Positions 35,600-48,538 of a stretch of DNA of 64,000 nt are shown here, one piece after another. Positions within the stretch are counted from its first letter, which is position 1. Each line of letters opens with the position of its first letter. Source of the stretch: Apostichopus japonicus (Eukaryota; Echinodermata; Holothuroidea; Aspidochirotida; Stichopodidae); NCBI RefSeq assembly GCF_037975245.1, contig NC_092578.1, positions 16,872,821 to 16,936,820 of the forward strand. Reading direction: 5' to 3'. The position numbers were made by a program, and so were the translations under genes. The notes beneath the pieces are model-generated. The model saw only the letters and a program-made list of their open reading frames with translations, ran no database searches and was not told the DNA's origin.

Positions 35600-37831
35600 G
35601 AACATCTACTGTGATCATTCCAGAGACCGTCTATATACCTCGAGCGATCTCCTATAGAGTATATTGGAGGTTTTAGCAGGTCAAAACGAGGTTTACACAT
35701 TGTGTGTATCGGTTTTGTGAGACCTACGGGTAATTTAACTGGCTTTCATAAACCGTGTAATATGAGGTAAACAGATTAAACTGATACCAGATTAGACAAG
35801 AAAGACAATTAATTTCTCCATGACTCATTAATTGATAATAATAGTTATCTATGGCGAGAGTGCGTGTACGTTGCCAACAGAACAAACCTATATATACAAT
35901 CAAAACTGTGAGACGCAGAGACACACAGTCGCACAGACTGTCAGACAACAGACGAACTAAACGATAAACAGACAGATGAAAAGTATTTAGTATATTATAT
36001 TATAATATGTAGGTGCCGAAATAAGAGAGAAGATTATGATAAACTAGGATATACTTGTATATCACTCTAAGCACTACTGTATGGTTTGGATTATAATATC
36101 TTTAAATGTTCTACGAGGAATATCGGGACCATGGATAACGAATCAAAACCATCCTCCTTGGCTGATTGCATGTTACTTCCGAATAGTGCTAAAATAGTGG
36201 GGGGGGCAGGGGGTTGATAAAGTGGGGCTACGGTAGAGAAAGAGCCTAGAAATATCACGTACAGATAATTCATTACCAACTCAGTCAAGTTTACCAACAC
36301 AAGTATTGATACGAAATGTCATCCAGCATTCTTTATGAATTCCTGTTTGTTTTTACTATTCAATTATTTAGATTCATAACAAAGTTCCTTGTTTCATTAT
36401 GTATTGTATTCGTACATACATATTATCACCCGGTAGACCTACTCAGTAGGAAACTAAATCGTACTGTATTCAATTTTCCAAAAAGTAAATAGCGCCATCC
36501 ACATCAACGAACCATCATTTCAGGTGATGGCGTTCCATGTTTATACCATCGATGACAACCAACATGTCATTTGGAGTATGCTACACACTAAAGCATATTC
36601 AGAACTAATGGATGCGTTTAAATCCTCGTTTGTGGCTGTAACATGGCTAAACCACGTGATACTAGCCTATGTTCTCCACATTGTACTTCAACAGTCAAAA
36701 AAGAAAAAAAAAAAAGAAAAAAAAAATGATCTCTCAATCTTTGTAGAATATTTCATAGAGGTAAAAGGATGGCGCTAATGGTGAAAGCCGCTCCTCTCTG
36801 TACTATATTGCTGAAACATCAATTATAGATGACACCTTTAAACAAGTTTTTTTTGTCATGATTTTTCGTACTATGATCATGTCAATTGTTAGCAACGAGA
36901 ATTCTAAATGTTGTCTGACACTCTTTATTTATCTCTGAATATGTTTTCCTACTTACTTTAGGTATAAAGTAGTCTCAATTTGTCATAAATTACCCCATTA
37001 TTCGTTTTTGAAAATCGGAAAGTTATGTGATTTAGTGTCACTAATCCCCGCAAGCACGGAAATACGATTGCTTGTTTTAAAGACTATTGTATTATAGCGG
37101 GAGTTTTCTTGAACTACCCCACCATATTTAATGGACAGGTTCGTTTTCGGTCAATTACCCCGGAACTAAATCTGATCGAATACAATTAAAAGAGAATAAA
37201 GTTATTTCAAAAGTAACATCGGTATAGTGTATGTCATGCACTTTCAGTCACAATTAGCCATTTCTTTAGCCGATAACTTTTCGATTTACCCGGACACTAT
37301 TCTTCATTTTACATGATTTGAAAGTAAAAAAAACAAACTTTCTTTGATATTTTGAATGTCAACTGCAGCTCTCTAACGTTACCATGGTTATAACCCTTAA
37401 CACCTGTCCCTATAAACCAGTATCTGCGCCATCATTGAATACAGTCACGATCTATGTAAAATGGAATGACTGTTTATAGAAGCTGTGACGATACATGAAT
37501 ATTCAACATGACGTCAGTTATGTAAATAACTGACTATAGTACGTCCAACTGTTTGTTTGCTCTCATTAATGTCGGTTGTTTTGGTCGAAATTGAAGGTTT
37601 GCTCAACAGCCCTACGGATTGATTTTTGTATGTGTAGAGAAGCAGTCAATTGCCTCGTTTTAACATATGTTGATATATTTCCTTTGATGCTGCCGACTTT
37701 GAGATATGCAAAATAGTTTGGTGACAGCTGCTCTTAAGTCATGAAGATTTCTTTACGATAAATTGTATTAATATTTCTCAAAGCGCAGCAAACAAATTAC
37801 TAATCGTGTGAAAGTCTCCTATACACGGAGG
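35600..37831. other. intergenic, one small inverted-repeat element
   Basis: No gene is supported. The only structure I see is the element at 36490-36777. Confidence 0.6.
36490..36777. mobile_element. possible 288-base inverted-repeat element
   Basis: TAGCGCCATCC at the left edge and its exact reverse complement GGATGGCGCTA at the right edge. No target duplication was seen. An 84-codon plus-strand frame inside has no recognisable domain. Confidence 0.4.
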
Positions 37832-38196
37832 TTAAAGGCATTGAAGGCTCGCGCACAAAGAAACGTCTGATGCCGGTAATCTGACCTAGTTTCGAATGAG
37901 GTGTAAAAGAAGTGTTGGATACCACCATCGATCTCAGAAAATGCACACACAGCTCGCTACCGTCGGTAATTAGACACTGGTGCACAGTCAATACATGCAG
38001 CTACGGTCAATACCCACAACACAGTGTACATAGGAGCGATGGACATCTCAGGTCTAGATAAAAGATAACAAGGTATCACGTTTCATTACTGTCTGCATTT
38101 TGTAGAGACACGAAAAAAACTTCACTTGCAAGCAACGGAAAGTTAACTTTTTTAGAGGGCAGCACGCGGTTTGGGGCGAGTCTTCAATGCGTTTAA
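37832..38196 (-). mobile_element. TTAA-flanked MITE, copy B (inverted)
   Basis: Reverse orientation of the element at 23425, bounded by TTAA on both sides, with AAGGCATTGAAGGCTCGCGC at one end and GGGGCGAGTCTTCAATGCG at the other. Confidence 0.82.
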
Positions 38197-38397
38197 AGGA
38201 GGAGACGATGCAACCTTTGGTTTTCACCATCGCCCAAAATGGATTTGTCGCAATTCTAAGGCAAAATCCAAATCCATAACCATAAATTTAAGTACATGAT
38301 GTGTTGCACATAAATAGTTACCGGTACCATTCAATCTTAGAGAAATTTATGTGGCTCCTATACCTCCTAACTGGTTCTTAAGTGCTATGTGTTCTAA

Positions 38398-38620
38398 GGA
38401 GTGTTAGCTCAGTGGTTAACGCCGGTGCCTTCCAATCATAAGGTCCCCAGTTCGAGTCACTCCAAGATTAGTGTATGTCGTCCGATACAGAGTTGTTGAC
38501 AATTGACAATTCATAATCATGGACGTTAAATATGAATCTAAGAGTCTGACTTCGGTCAGCTTGCGGCTTTGATAAGTCAATGATGGCTTCTTCGCGAGTT
38601 CCTGATCTAAAATACAATAA
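38398..38620 (+). mobile_element. tRNA-derived SINE, copy with 3' deletion
   Basis: A full tRNA-like head (TTAGCTCAGTGGTTAACGCC, AGTTCGAGTCACTCC) and body, but the hairpin CCTGCTTGCAGG is deleted so that GAGTTCCT runs directly into GATCTAAAATAC, and the (ATAC)n tail is nearly absent. Confidence 0.82.
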
Positions 38621-38814
38621 ATGTGAAGTATTAAATGTTGAATCTAAAAATAATTTTGTATCCCATTTAGTATTATATTTTATTGATTGATATGCAAACT
38701 CTTTTTCAATGAAAAGGATTTTCAATTTACCTAAGTAACAAAAAAAGTTTCTTTTGGTGGGGGGGGGGGGGGTGCGTTATCATTCCTTTAACAGGGGAAT
38801 ATATGACTTGAGAT

Positions 38815-39020
38815 ACGAGTATATACAACAATATATGAGTAATAGTTGGATTCTCCCTTTGTATGAGTACAAGTATGACTACTACGTTCTTGACGCGAGA
38901 ATACGAGCATATCTTGCAATAACATCTATATTAAAGTATCAACCACCCCGAGTACACGAGTATGAGTACAGATCGATGAGGGCGAGTACAAGTACACAAC
39001 GCGTACTCATTGCGTACTCA
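38815..39020. repeat. degenerate GAGTACAAGTAT-type repeat
   Basis: Many loosely repeated GAGTAC/GTACTC words without a fixed period. Comparable patches occur at 52163-52325 and 60640-60865. Confidence 0.55.
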
Positions 39021-40884
39021 CATGGACGTACTTCAATCAGGGAATTCCAGAGCTATGTCGGGTCCGAGGGAAATTATGTCACATGGTCCACCTTTGGACT
39101 GCTTCAGAAACTAAGGGTACGTTTATGGGCCATATTTTACCCGGACCCCGGGCAACCGGGGGGGGGGGGAGGCCCACCAGACCACCTTCTCGTCGTCGGC
39201 CCTAATTGACCCTGGGTCCGTTATACCTTCTCAACGCAAGCCTGCTTTAAGTGAGGAATGCTGTTAAGAAAACAAAGCTTTATTTACTGTTACCTCACGT
39301 GACCATTTGTGTGACCATTTGCCAATCTACTTCAAGTATTCATCAATGTTACGGAGGACCTCTTATTAACTTCGAATCGATCACAGTGTTTCATTAAAGC
39401 TTCCCCAGTCGTTTAATAGAATTAATCAAAATGATTGATACGAACAGGACTCGAGGTAGGTTTTTTCAAACTTTATTTGATTTGAAGCTGAGATAACCAG
39501 CAGTTTTTTTAATGAACGTTTTCATAAACAAACATGAACCAGAAATCAATTTTACGAAACCAGCTCTCGACTGCCATGTACGAACCGTGTTTGACATTTT
39601 GACCACGAGGTATTTGAAGGGGGATGTAACCTCGATTACTTTATTCTTAAAAGTTAAATTAACTTTGATTTGACCTGCATTATATGTACAAAGAAAAAAT
39701 ACTGAAAGGGATAAATAAATGTAAAAGTAAAATGAGGATACCATATACTTCAATTTAATTTTACTAATTTGTTTTTAAGCGAAGACTACGTAGCGCAGTT
39801 TTATGTCATTTTAAAAACTTACGAAACGAAGAGGTTGTGATATCAGTGAAATATATATTGAGGGGTGGGAGAGGGGTCGTCGGAGGGGGCGTTAGCCCGC
39901 GACATTACCCTAGTATTTACCTTATAATATTTAATATCTTCTAAAGTGGACTATAGTGCTTTAAGAAATCTTATTTCGTCAAGGAAACAATGATTTTTTT
40001 TCGCGGAAGTGGTCTTATCGAATTCTTTCTGTGTCTTTTCTCAAGAATAATCGCAAGAAGATAAGCACTTGGCATTTTTTAATTTTAAAAGCGTACGGTA
40101 AAGTGTGGTAAAGACGTAGGAATAATAGGTGTCGAAGGGTGAGGGAGAAGGAGGGGTGGGGGAGGGGAGGGGAGAGAGGATAATAGAATGAAGCCGGGCG
40201 AGGAGCAGGTTAGCGTGGGGAGGGAGGAAGGGGAAGGGGGTGGGGTGGATCGAGTGAGCTAAGGGATATATACACGGAAATCTAATACGTCATTCATACA
40301 AAATGATTTTCTCCCTTTCAGGGTCATTTCAGCGTCAGGATGGACTTGAATATCAAGGATCATGTTCTTTTCACATTACTTGACCGTTGTCCATGGATAC
40401 GAATAACGTCTTTATACAAATTATTTGACAAACGCACGTTTATAGATTAGTTGGGGATGAGGGATTTTGTAATGTATGATGAACTGGAATTGAACTTTCA
40501 TATATGCACGAAGGAAAGTTGAACGACGTCTTCACCCCCATTTTCGTCGGGTCATGGTCTATATAAACGCCCACATCCTTACTCAACCCCTAGAAACAAT
40601 AGGAAACTCTATGAGAAAACAAAAATGAATACATTCCTTTCTCATGATTTGTTGGGCACTCCAGCTAATTGAAGACTTAATTGCTAAACAGGAAGGCCAA
40701 GAGTCAATCTTGGTGAACATTTCTATACCATACACAAGACAACCTCTGATATCGATCGTTGATTGAGCTGTGAAGCTATTTATAATCTATTGCAGCAATT
40801 ACTGTACAGGCATACATACAGACAGACATATAGAGAGACTGATAGACGGACATACACATTAGCTTGTAGAGGTAGATGGAGAGG
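39021..40884. other. intergenic, no feature seen
   Basis: Purine-rich G runs near 40130-40250 and a C/G homopolymer near 39163, otherwise nothing that I can name. Confidence 0.55.
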
Positions 40885-41085
40885 AAGCAATGGTGTCGTT
40901 GCAGGCAGTGCTCATCTAGAAGCGATGGTGTTGTTGCGGGCAGTGCTCATTTAGAAGCGATGGTGTTGTTGCGGGCAGTGCTCATTTAGAAGCGATGGTG
41001 TTGTTGCGGGCAGTGCTCATTTAGAAGCGATGGTGTTGTTGCGGGCAGTGCTCATTTAGAAGCGATGGTATTGATGCAGGTAGCC
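40885..41085. repeat. 35-base tandem repeat, about five copies
   Basis: The unit begins AAGCGATGGTGTTGTTGCGG and ends CAGTGCTCATTTAG. The central copies are identical; the outer ones have diverged. There are no spacers, so this is a minisatellite. Confidence 0.93.
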
Positions 41086-41429
41086 TCCATGTCAAAATAA
41101 GGGTTAGTGGGAGGGGGTTGGATGGAACAAAGAAAACAAGAACAGAATAGAGAAATTTAGGAACGGTAAATGATCGAACGAAGAACCCAAAATCAAACTT
41201 TCAACAAAATGATTATACTTGTTCATATAAATATGTTAACAATTTGCCCAAAAAAAAATGACAAATGCCTTGAATCGAAATGAACGAGGAAGTCACTGAA
41301 ATGTTTTCTGCAGGATCACAAAATTATTATTTATCAAATGTCAACAATTAAACAATTCGCATCAAAATAATTTAATTGATCACATGATGCATTTCAACTA
41401 ATTCAATTTTTTTTGGTAATAAAAAAAAA

Positions 41430-41517
41430 AAGATGAATTACGCTACCGAAGACATCATTTCAACATTTTGCAGTAAAATTGCAGAAAAAAGATCTGAACA
41501 TTTTGACGTCACCTTAA
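41430..41517 (-). mobile_element. partial copy of the AAGGTGCYGT inverted-repeat element
   Basis: Read on the minus strand: AAGGTGACGTCAAAATGTTC, AGATCTTTTTTCTGCAATTTT and CAAAATGTTGAAA in the same order as the end of the element at 1096-1459. The other end is missing. Confidence 0.5.
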
Positions 41518-41527
41518 CGGGTTCCCT

Positions 41528-41730
41528 GAAAACTCCCCCCTGGACGATTCCCCCCCCGACGATTACCCCCGGACGACCCCCCCCTCCGGACAATTCCCAT
41601 TCGGGCAATACCCAATCGTGAGAATTGCCCCCTCCCGGAAAATTCCCACTCCGGACAATTCCCACCCATGACAATTTCCCCCGGACAATTGCCCCCGGAC
41701 AATTGCCCCCGGACAATCCCCCTCCTCGGA
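41528..41730. repeat. C-rich minisatellite with GGACAATT core
   Basis: Repeats of CCCCCGGACAATTGCC and variants with a period of about 15-17 bases. The last copies (near 41680-41715) are the most regular. Gly/Pro-rich frames on the minus strand follow from it. Confidence 0.88.
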
Positions 41731-44700
41731 GGTGACATGACTACGGCCTCATTACTATTATACTATTTATAAGGGGCGGGCTTAAACATTATTTTAATAA
41801 AAATTAACTTTTAATCAGGCAAACTCAGAATTGGTAAATGGGATCATTCTCAAACTTAATAGGTAGATTCCCCATAGTGAATTGATGAACCCTATTTCTT
41901 TTGTATTCATAAAGTAGTTAGCCCACCAGAATATAAACAATGGATTACGCCGGGATTGGCTTTTATCAGTTATTGGAGATGCCTGTGTACATATCGTTTC
42001 GAAGATGTGGTATCCAAGTTATGTGAAGACCGCATAGAATCTGTTTCCTGATATTACTTTATGAAGAATGCCGTCTTTCAACAGCTTAGAAGTAGTTCCA
42101 TCTCTTTGAATTCTTGCTCTGGCTAAGACTTTCATCCTCTCCCTTCTCTACATCTTCTTCTTCATCTTCTCCGTCATGTTTCTCTTGCTTTCTATTAGTT
42201 AACAACCTGAGATAATTGTTTTCTAGGATTTTTCCCTACCCCCGATTCACAAAAGTTACCAGCAAGTTAAGGAGAAGTATGGAGTTCAGTTTTTCTTCTT
42301 TTTTTATTCCGTGGTTAGTTGATGTGATGATAAATGGCCCCCTCAATAAAAAACTGAAATAATAATAATAATCAAGTTTATGATGTAAGAAATAGATTAT
42401 AAAAAGAGTAATTTAAAAGAAAAAAAAGAAAGGCTTACAACTTATTATCTTGCTTCGTTTCAAAGATATATTACATTGTGAAATTTATTGAGATTGTTTA
42501 GATACGTGCTTTGCACAAGAAACTTTTTTTTGTAAATGTCAAACATTGACAACACATCAAACTGTCTTAGGATTTTTATGGGTTTTCACTGATGCAATTA
42601 GAGCCCCCATCCACAATTGAAATCACTGTATATATTATTTTTTTATGAAGTCACTTGGTTATTAAGAACATAATTTTTTTTATTTTGTTATAGTTGGAAT
42701 ATTTCCTATAAGAATGTATATACCGCTATCATTTTAATATTTAACGGAAAACAAAAGACAAGTTAATGTAGGGTTGCTAGATTTATTAGTATTATTATAA
42801 TTTATTATTATTACATATTACTCTTTCTCATATAAATGACACGAAATTGATCGTAACTTATTTTTTAATTAACTTACAATCTATGAAGCAGGCATAGTTT
42901 TAAACTCTCACTTGTCAACATGTGTATAGGACCATGGATTTATTAATACTTATATACATTGAGTATTAATACTTCCCAGGATAGGGGAAAATAGTCCATG
43001 CACGGCTTAAGACTTTTAACTGGTCACGACTGACGGTTCATGCATAGAAAAAAAATATAAAAAAGTTTGACGAATGTGATCATGTTTATTTTTTGTGGGG
43101 CTTTGTCTTCCCCAACATAATGTTCAATCATGTGATAATTCTTTTAAAATTAATCATCCGAACAATCTATGTCGTATGTTATTAATGTAGCGTGCAAGCA
43201 ACGCTGTCTGAAAAATGTCTCCCTCCCCCAGTTTTCATGTAATCAGCTCAAAAACGTTTTAGGTTCAAAATGCAAGCTCTCAATCTCTCCGGCAAATTCG
43301 TTTCCTTTTAACGTCACGAACTGACACATCGACACCAGAAAGAGAGTAAATATATTTACTAGGTTGTTTTTTGGAAACATCTTTATTCACAGGAGGGAAA
43401 TTGAAATCCCGGGGAACTTTTCCTATCCTTCTTTCATGTCCTTAAGTAAATAAAGTCGAATAAACTTCTTCCTTTTATTTCTAGAGAATCTTCTTATTGC
43501 ATTCAAAAAGATAACTTCTAGATTCACGAGATGAACAATCGTAACACATGGGTGAAAACAGACAATCAATGAGTCATTACCAAGAATTGTATCACTAATC
43601 AGGATTCTGAAAGATTCAGTAAGAATGCTTAAGCTTGAATGGGTTGGCCTATCAATAAGTGTCAATTTGACACTTTGCTAACATGCATGTTTAAATGGTA
43701 TCTCTGATATGTGCCTCGATATATTGTACAATTTTAAAGAGACTGCAACTTTAAGTCTTGATGATAACGAAATCCGGCGAAAGCTGATATTTTTAGTTAG
43801 GATGTCCTTATGAAACTTGTAACAATAAATCTTGTCACAAAATTATAGGATTCTTGTAAAGAAATATTCCAAAATTGTCTACCCAACGCTGAAAATTGTG
43901 TAGTGAGCTTGAGAGTTTCTTTTTAGGAGAAATATTATTTATTCATCGAGAAACGGGACTTTTTCCTCCTGACCAACAGATGGCGCTGTTCACAGAAGCT
44001 ACGAGAAGATTCCACACCTTCATATGTGCTAAATATTATTTTTTTTTCTACCACACATTCAACACATGTACCAACGTTACTTGAAAATCCTCCGAAAATT
44101 ATTGTTTTAAATTAATGTAACAATTTAATGATGTTATAATTTTTTTTAGTGAACCGTAGTGAGGCAAAATCTGGTCAATTTAAAAAAAAAACTTAGATAA
44201 GAACTTTAATATCTTTTCCAACGTTTCATAATTTAAGGTGACCCTTGTCATTAACATCCCATTGATCTTTATCACACCATTGCTTGAGAAAACTTCATAT
44301 GGATTCATCTCAGTACGAAAAAAAAAATTAGGTCAAACAAAAGTAGGGCAATGTCCTCGGCTAAAGTAGCCACTAGTCCTGACAATTTACAGTCGATTAA
44401 ATACTTAATCAATATTCATAAAAAAAAGACCCTGGATGCTGAAAGTAAACATCGATAAGTTGACTTGGTAATTTCTTAAAAAGTCGTTTGTTTTCCCTTC
44501 TGTTACTCGTCAAGGTACCACGTTACTAATTACCCGACAACTGTGATAAAAGGAAAATTCCAGGCCTGCAACTATGGGTCAATGTTTGCGAGCAGTTTAT
44601 TTTAACGTCCGGTAGATTATTCAAAGAAAACCCATTACCAGATGCGTAGGATAAAAGCTTCCTTGGGTCTTGGAATCGTGATAAATATAAACTCAGCTTA

Positions 44701-47700
44701 TATTTCGCCCGCCCCCACCCTCCTCCATCGCCTAACGAAAAAAACAACACACTATATCTTCATGAGGATATTATCGTAACTTTGACGTCACGAGGTTCTT
44801 CATTTCACATCTGTAACTTGCCTGTGATGTTACACACATATACGGCGTTTTATCGTATTATGTTATAGAATCGTTGTATATGGTCATGCCGTTAAGCATA
44901 CAATTTCAGTCAGTGTAGACATGCTATAATATTAATTTTAACGTGTTTTCTTAGATAATTTTCATAACTGAATGTAATACAAATTAATATACAGTGCATA
45001 CTATGGCGCGCCGTTTGTAACAACTCATTATGCCGTTTCAAGTCATTTTACGTTGGCCAAGTTGGCTGAATAAACGTTTTATGGCTTTAGTATTTTTTTT
45101 TTTTGCGTTTGAAGTTATTACTGTCACATGTCATTTTTAATGAAAAGCCGTTTTGTCAAAACTGATTTTGTCCAAAAATAATTGTATTTTGTCATGAGAC
45201 ATTATGTCATTTTATATGGAGTTAAAATTGGGAATGTCCATTTAAACAAGCATTACCTTAGGTACTTTTACCCCTTTCTCTGACGGTTAACCTTTCGAGC
45301 GGATGTACACTACTCTAATTGTGGCGCGGTACCTTAAGAGTCACAAGTAAGCGAGATGTAAGGGAAGCCAAACGTGCAACAACGAAAGACACCACGTTTT
45401 AAGACGTGAACAACATTTCACGCATGATAGCTGTCAGCTGTTTTGTTAATTGCTGAAGTTATCGACTACGACTTGTTGATGGCACGTAGGCCTATGTATT
45501 ATAATGTCACTGAATGAATTGATCATTTGGTTGAATTATGAACAAATGACTAAGTAAAAAGGAGAGAATTTTGAAAGCGCAATGTAAGATATGGAAAAGA
45601 ATGTCACGTGGGTACATCTTACTTTGTTAACCATTAGTTAATCCCATGCGTATACATTTAGTATACGGCTCAATTGTATTTACCATATGACATTTAAAGA
45701 CACAGTTTCATGATATGAGATCCCTTTCTGGCCAATGATAATCTAGTTCAAACCTGTTTGATCTATTTATGTTCGCGTTCAATTTTTTGTCTCCAATTTT
45801 TAATCGAACGCGGAAGGAAAATAACACGGAAAGTCTGCAGCAAGTTGAATTGGCCTGGCAAAGTCAACACATTGCTATCATAACAACCGGTGAAAGCGAT
45901 TTTTTCGTGATTCTAAAATCTGGTCTACAAAAACATAAGTCAATCAATTTTGTATATGTTTGCTCAAAGTGATCAACCTCTTGTCTTTAATTCCATGTCA
46001 CTCCTTTTGCCTCCAATTTATGCGAACTTTTATCGATGCAAGTTTCTGGATATTTATGAACATAATTCTATTGAAGTCATCAATCAACAGAAGAGAAAAA
46101 AAAAACGCCTCCCCAAATTTCGCTTTTACCATCTTATAGTTTGTTTTTATGTTCGTTTTCTATGTGCAACTTCTGTAAGATAAGATGTAAGATGAGAAAT
46201 TCCTCATCTTCTTTTTTCTCTTTCGACATTTGTAATTTACACCAGGCTTCATTTACTTCCCTTTCCATATCCGATAAAATTGCATCCCCCCAAAAATGGA
46301 GTCACGTACAAATTTCTGTTACTTTTTTTATTATTCTCAGCTGCAGAGTGACTAACGCAATGGATAACACCTCATACGATCAGCTATCCACTTTTAATGG
46401 GGGAATTAAAAAGTGCGATTTGCATTTATAATGAAATTACCCGTCACTAAACTCCCCGTAAATAGATCGAATTTTTATCTCGTGACGATAAAAGTTAATG
46501 GTCTGAAATGGTGTCAGAAACATGCCAACTGAGGTGAAATATTACACACACTAGTCAGAGTATAAGATGTTCACCAAAGAAAAAGTCGAAATGTTGATCA
46601 TAAAAGAACTGCTAAGAAAGAATCCCTAAATGACGAAAAGCAAAAGGTTCTCTTAATTCTCACATTTTACCAGCGGCTTAAAGTTTAAGATACATGACTT
46701 CCATGAACCTGTTTGGTTCCGTTTGCTGTATACGCCTTATAGCTTATTAAACATTCCCACCCTTGAGGTACAGAGACTCTCACATATATACTACCCGCAA
46801 GAGTCTATCGAATTTCGGTGTCCGTTAACCACGGCCTACCAAATACTACGAGGAACTTGTCACTTGGCTCTGGAAGGTATCGCTTTATTCTACGGGTACC
46901 TATTTTTTATTTACACAGAAAAGCGAGAGAAAAAAAAACCCGAATGAGTTATTCAAAGAAAGCAGACAGTTTGGAGGACCGCTTGAAGTCTAAGCTTAGA
47001 TCTCTGTATTTAAAAGTGGTTGGTTGTTTCCATGACGACATTATCCATGGTTATATATAGTGTATGCGGATATATACGGGGTACAGACATCTCTATACAA
47101 CGGTGTATATACGCTCAGTAACAACTGATTGATTGTAGTTTGTTTAAATCTGAATTCTGCAATTTCCACAAAACATGGACCATAGACTGTACCGTAATTT
47201 TTTTTTGCCCTTTAAAGTCTCAATGTGTTTCTGCCAAATTTTAACTTCGATATTTCCAGCTGTACTGCCCTAAAGGCTCAGTGAAAATTAAACCGTTCTA
47301 TGCAACTTTCATATAAATAATCACTATTTTTATTGAGTTATCTGTCGTTAAACATTTTGAGCTGCATAAATAGTAGCCAGAGTTTTTTAGCGAGTCCGTA
47401 GATTCTACAAACTTCACTCAAAATTTGCAAGCCCTGCTCAACAGATCATGCGCCAATCAAACCTCTCTGTTTTGTTTGCTACCGTTAGGCATAGGACTTT
47501 CCCTCATAAATCTGAGCATGTTAAAGTCATATTTTGCTGGCCGATAATGTAAAAGATTAGTATGGAAAAGAGACATTGTCCAGTCTGTTATTCGAAAACC
47601 CCGACTAAATATCTTATCCCTAACTCGATGAGAATGGTTAGTTGAATGCAGCCTATATTTACTGGCCTTAACCTTCCCTTACTCCGCCCAGGAAGTGGAC

Positions 47701-48158
47701 CACAGTAAAGGTGGTTTGTTACGTCATTGTGGTAGGTGTTTTCAAAATCTTTACTTGCGTCTTTGATATCTTTTTGATGTTCCATTCTTCAAACCTGATA
47801 CATTTAGAAATGTTTGTTAAAAACGCCAACTATTTTCTTTATTCAGAATTTTATCAAACTATATAACTTTGATTGGAAGTATTATTTTCCCCCCTCTGAG
47901 GATGAATGGTTCTTATCAAGAAAAAAAGGAGAAGAAACCCAAACAAAGACATTTACCCGTTCAATTGTTCTGATGACGTCATACATGCAGCTGTTGCCAG
48001 ATGCATACTTTAACCAAAATATCAACAAATTTGGAAAATTCATGTCTTCGCGGTACAAAAGTGATATTAAAATGTTGTTTAACCTTAGTAAGATTTAAAA
48101 AACTTGTCAGTGTGCAATTTTTGCGAAGCAATCATCTGCAGCCACTGAATAATCTACT
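41731..48158. other. intergenic, 6.4 kb, no gene supported
   Basis: AT-rich, low in simple arrays compared with the rest of the window. I found no reading frame with splice sites and recognisable motifs, no RNA gene and no element ends. Short frames such as 46723-46947 or 47814-48098 look random. Confidence 0.55.
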
Positions 48159-48538
48159 TTAAAGGGGTTGAAGACTGGCCCCAAACCGCGTGCCGCCCTC
48201 TGAAAAAAAAGTTAACTTTCCGTTGCTTGCAAGTGAAGTTTTCTTCTTGTCGCTACACAATGCAGATAGTAATGAAACGTGATAACTTGTTATCTTTTAT
48301 CTAGACCTGAGATCAGGGAGTTCCATAACAACTCCCCGCTGAGATGACCATCGTCGCTATGTACACTGTGTTGTGGGTATTTACCGTAGCTGCATGTATT
48401 GACTGTACACTAGTGTCTATGTATGTATTTTCTGGGATCGATAGTGGTGTCTAACACTTCTCTTACACCTCATACGAAACTAGGTCAGATTACCGGCATC
48501 AGAGATTTCTTTGTGCGCGAGTCTTCATTCCCTTTTAA
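48159..48538 (+). mobile_element. TTAA-flanked MITE, copy C
   Basis: Same orientation as the copy at 23425, bounded by TTAA. Carries GTTAACTTTCCGTTGCTTGC and ends GCGCGAGTCTTCATTCCCTT. It has a small extra segment near 48315-48350 compared with copy A. Confidence 0.82.

Noticed and set aside
36524-36778. An 84-codon plus-strand frame after a TTTCAG acceptor-like word
   Set aside because: Coincides with a small inverted-repeat element and ends in a poly-Lys run from A-rich DNA; no domain.
40885-41085. Regular 35-base repeats considered as a CRISPR array
   Set aside because: Units are head-to-tail with no spacers, in an animal genome.
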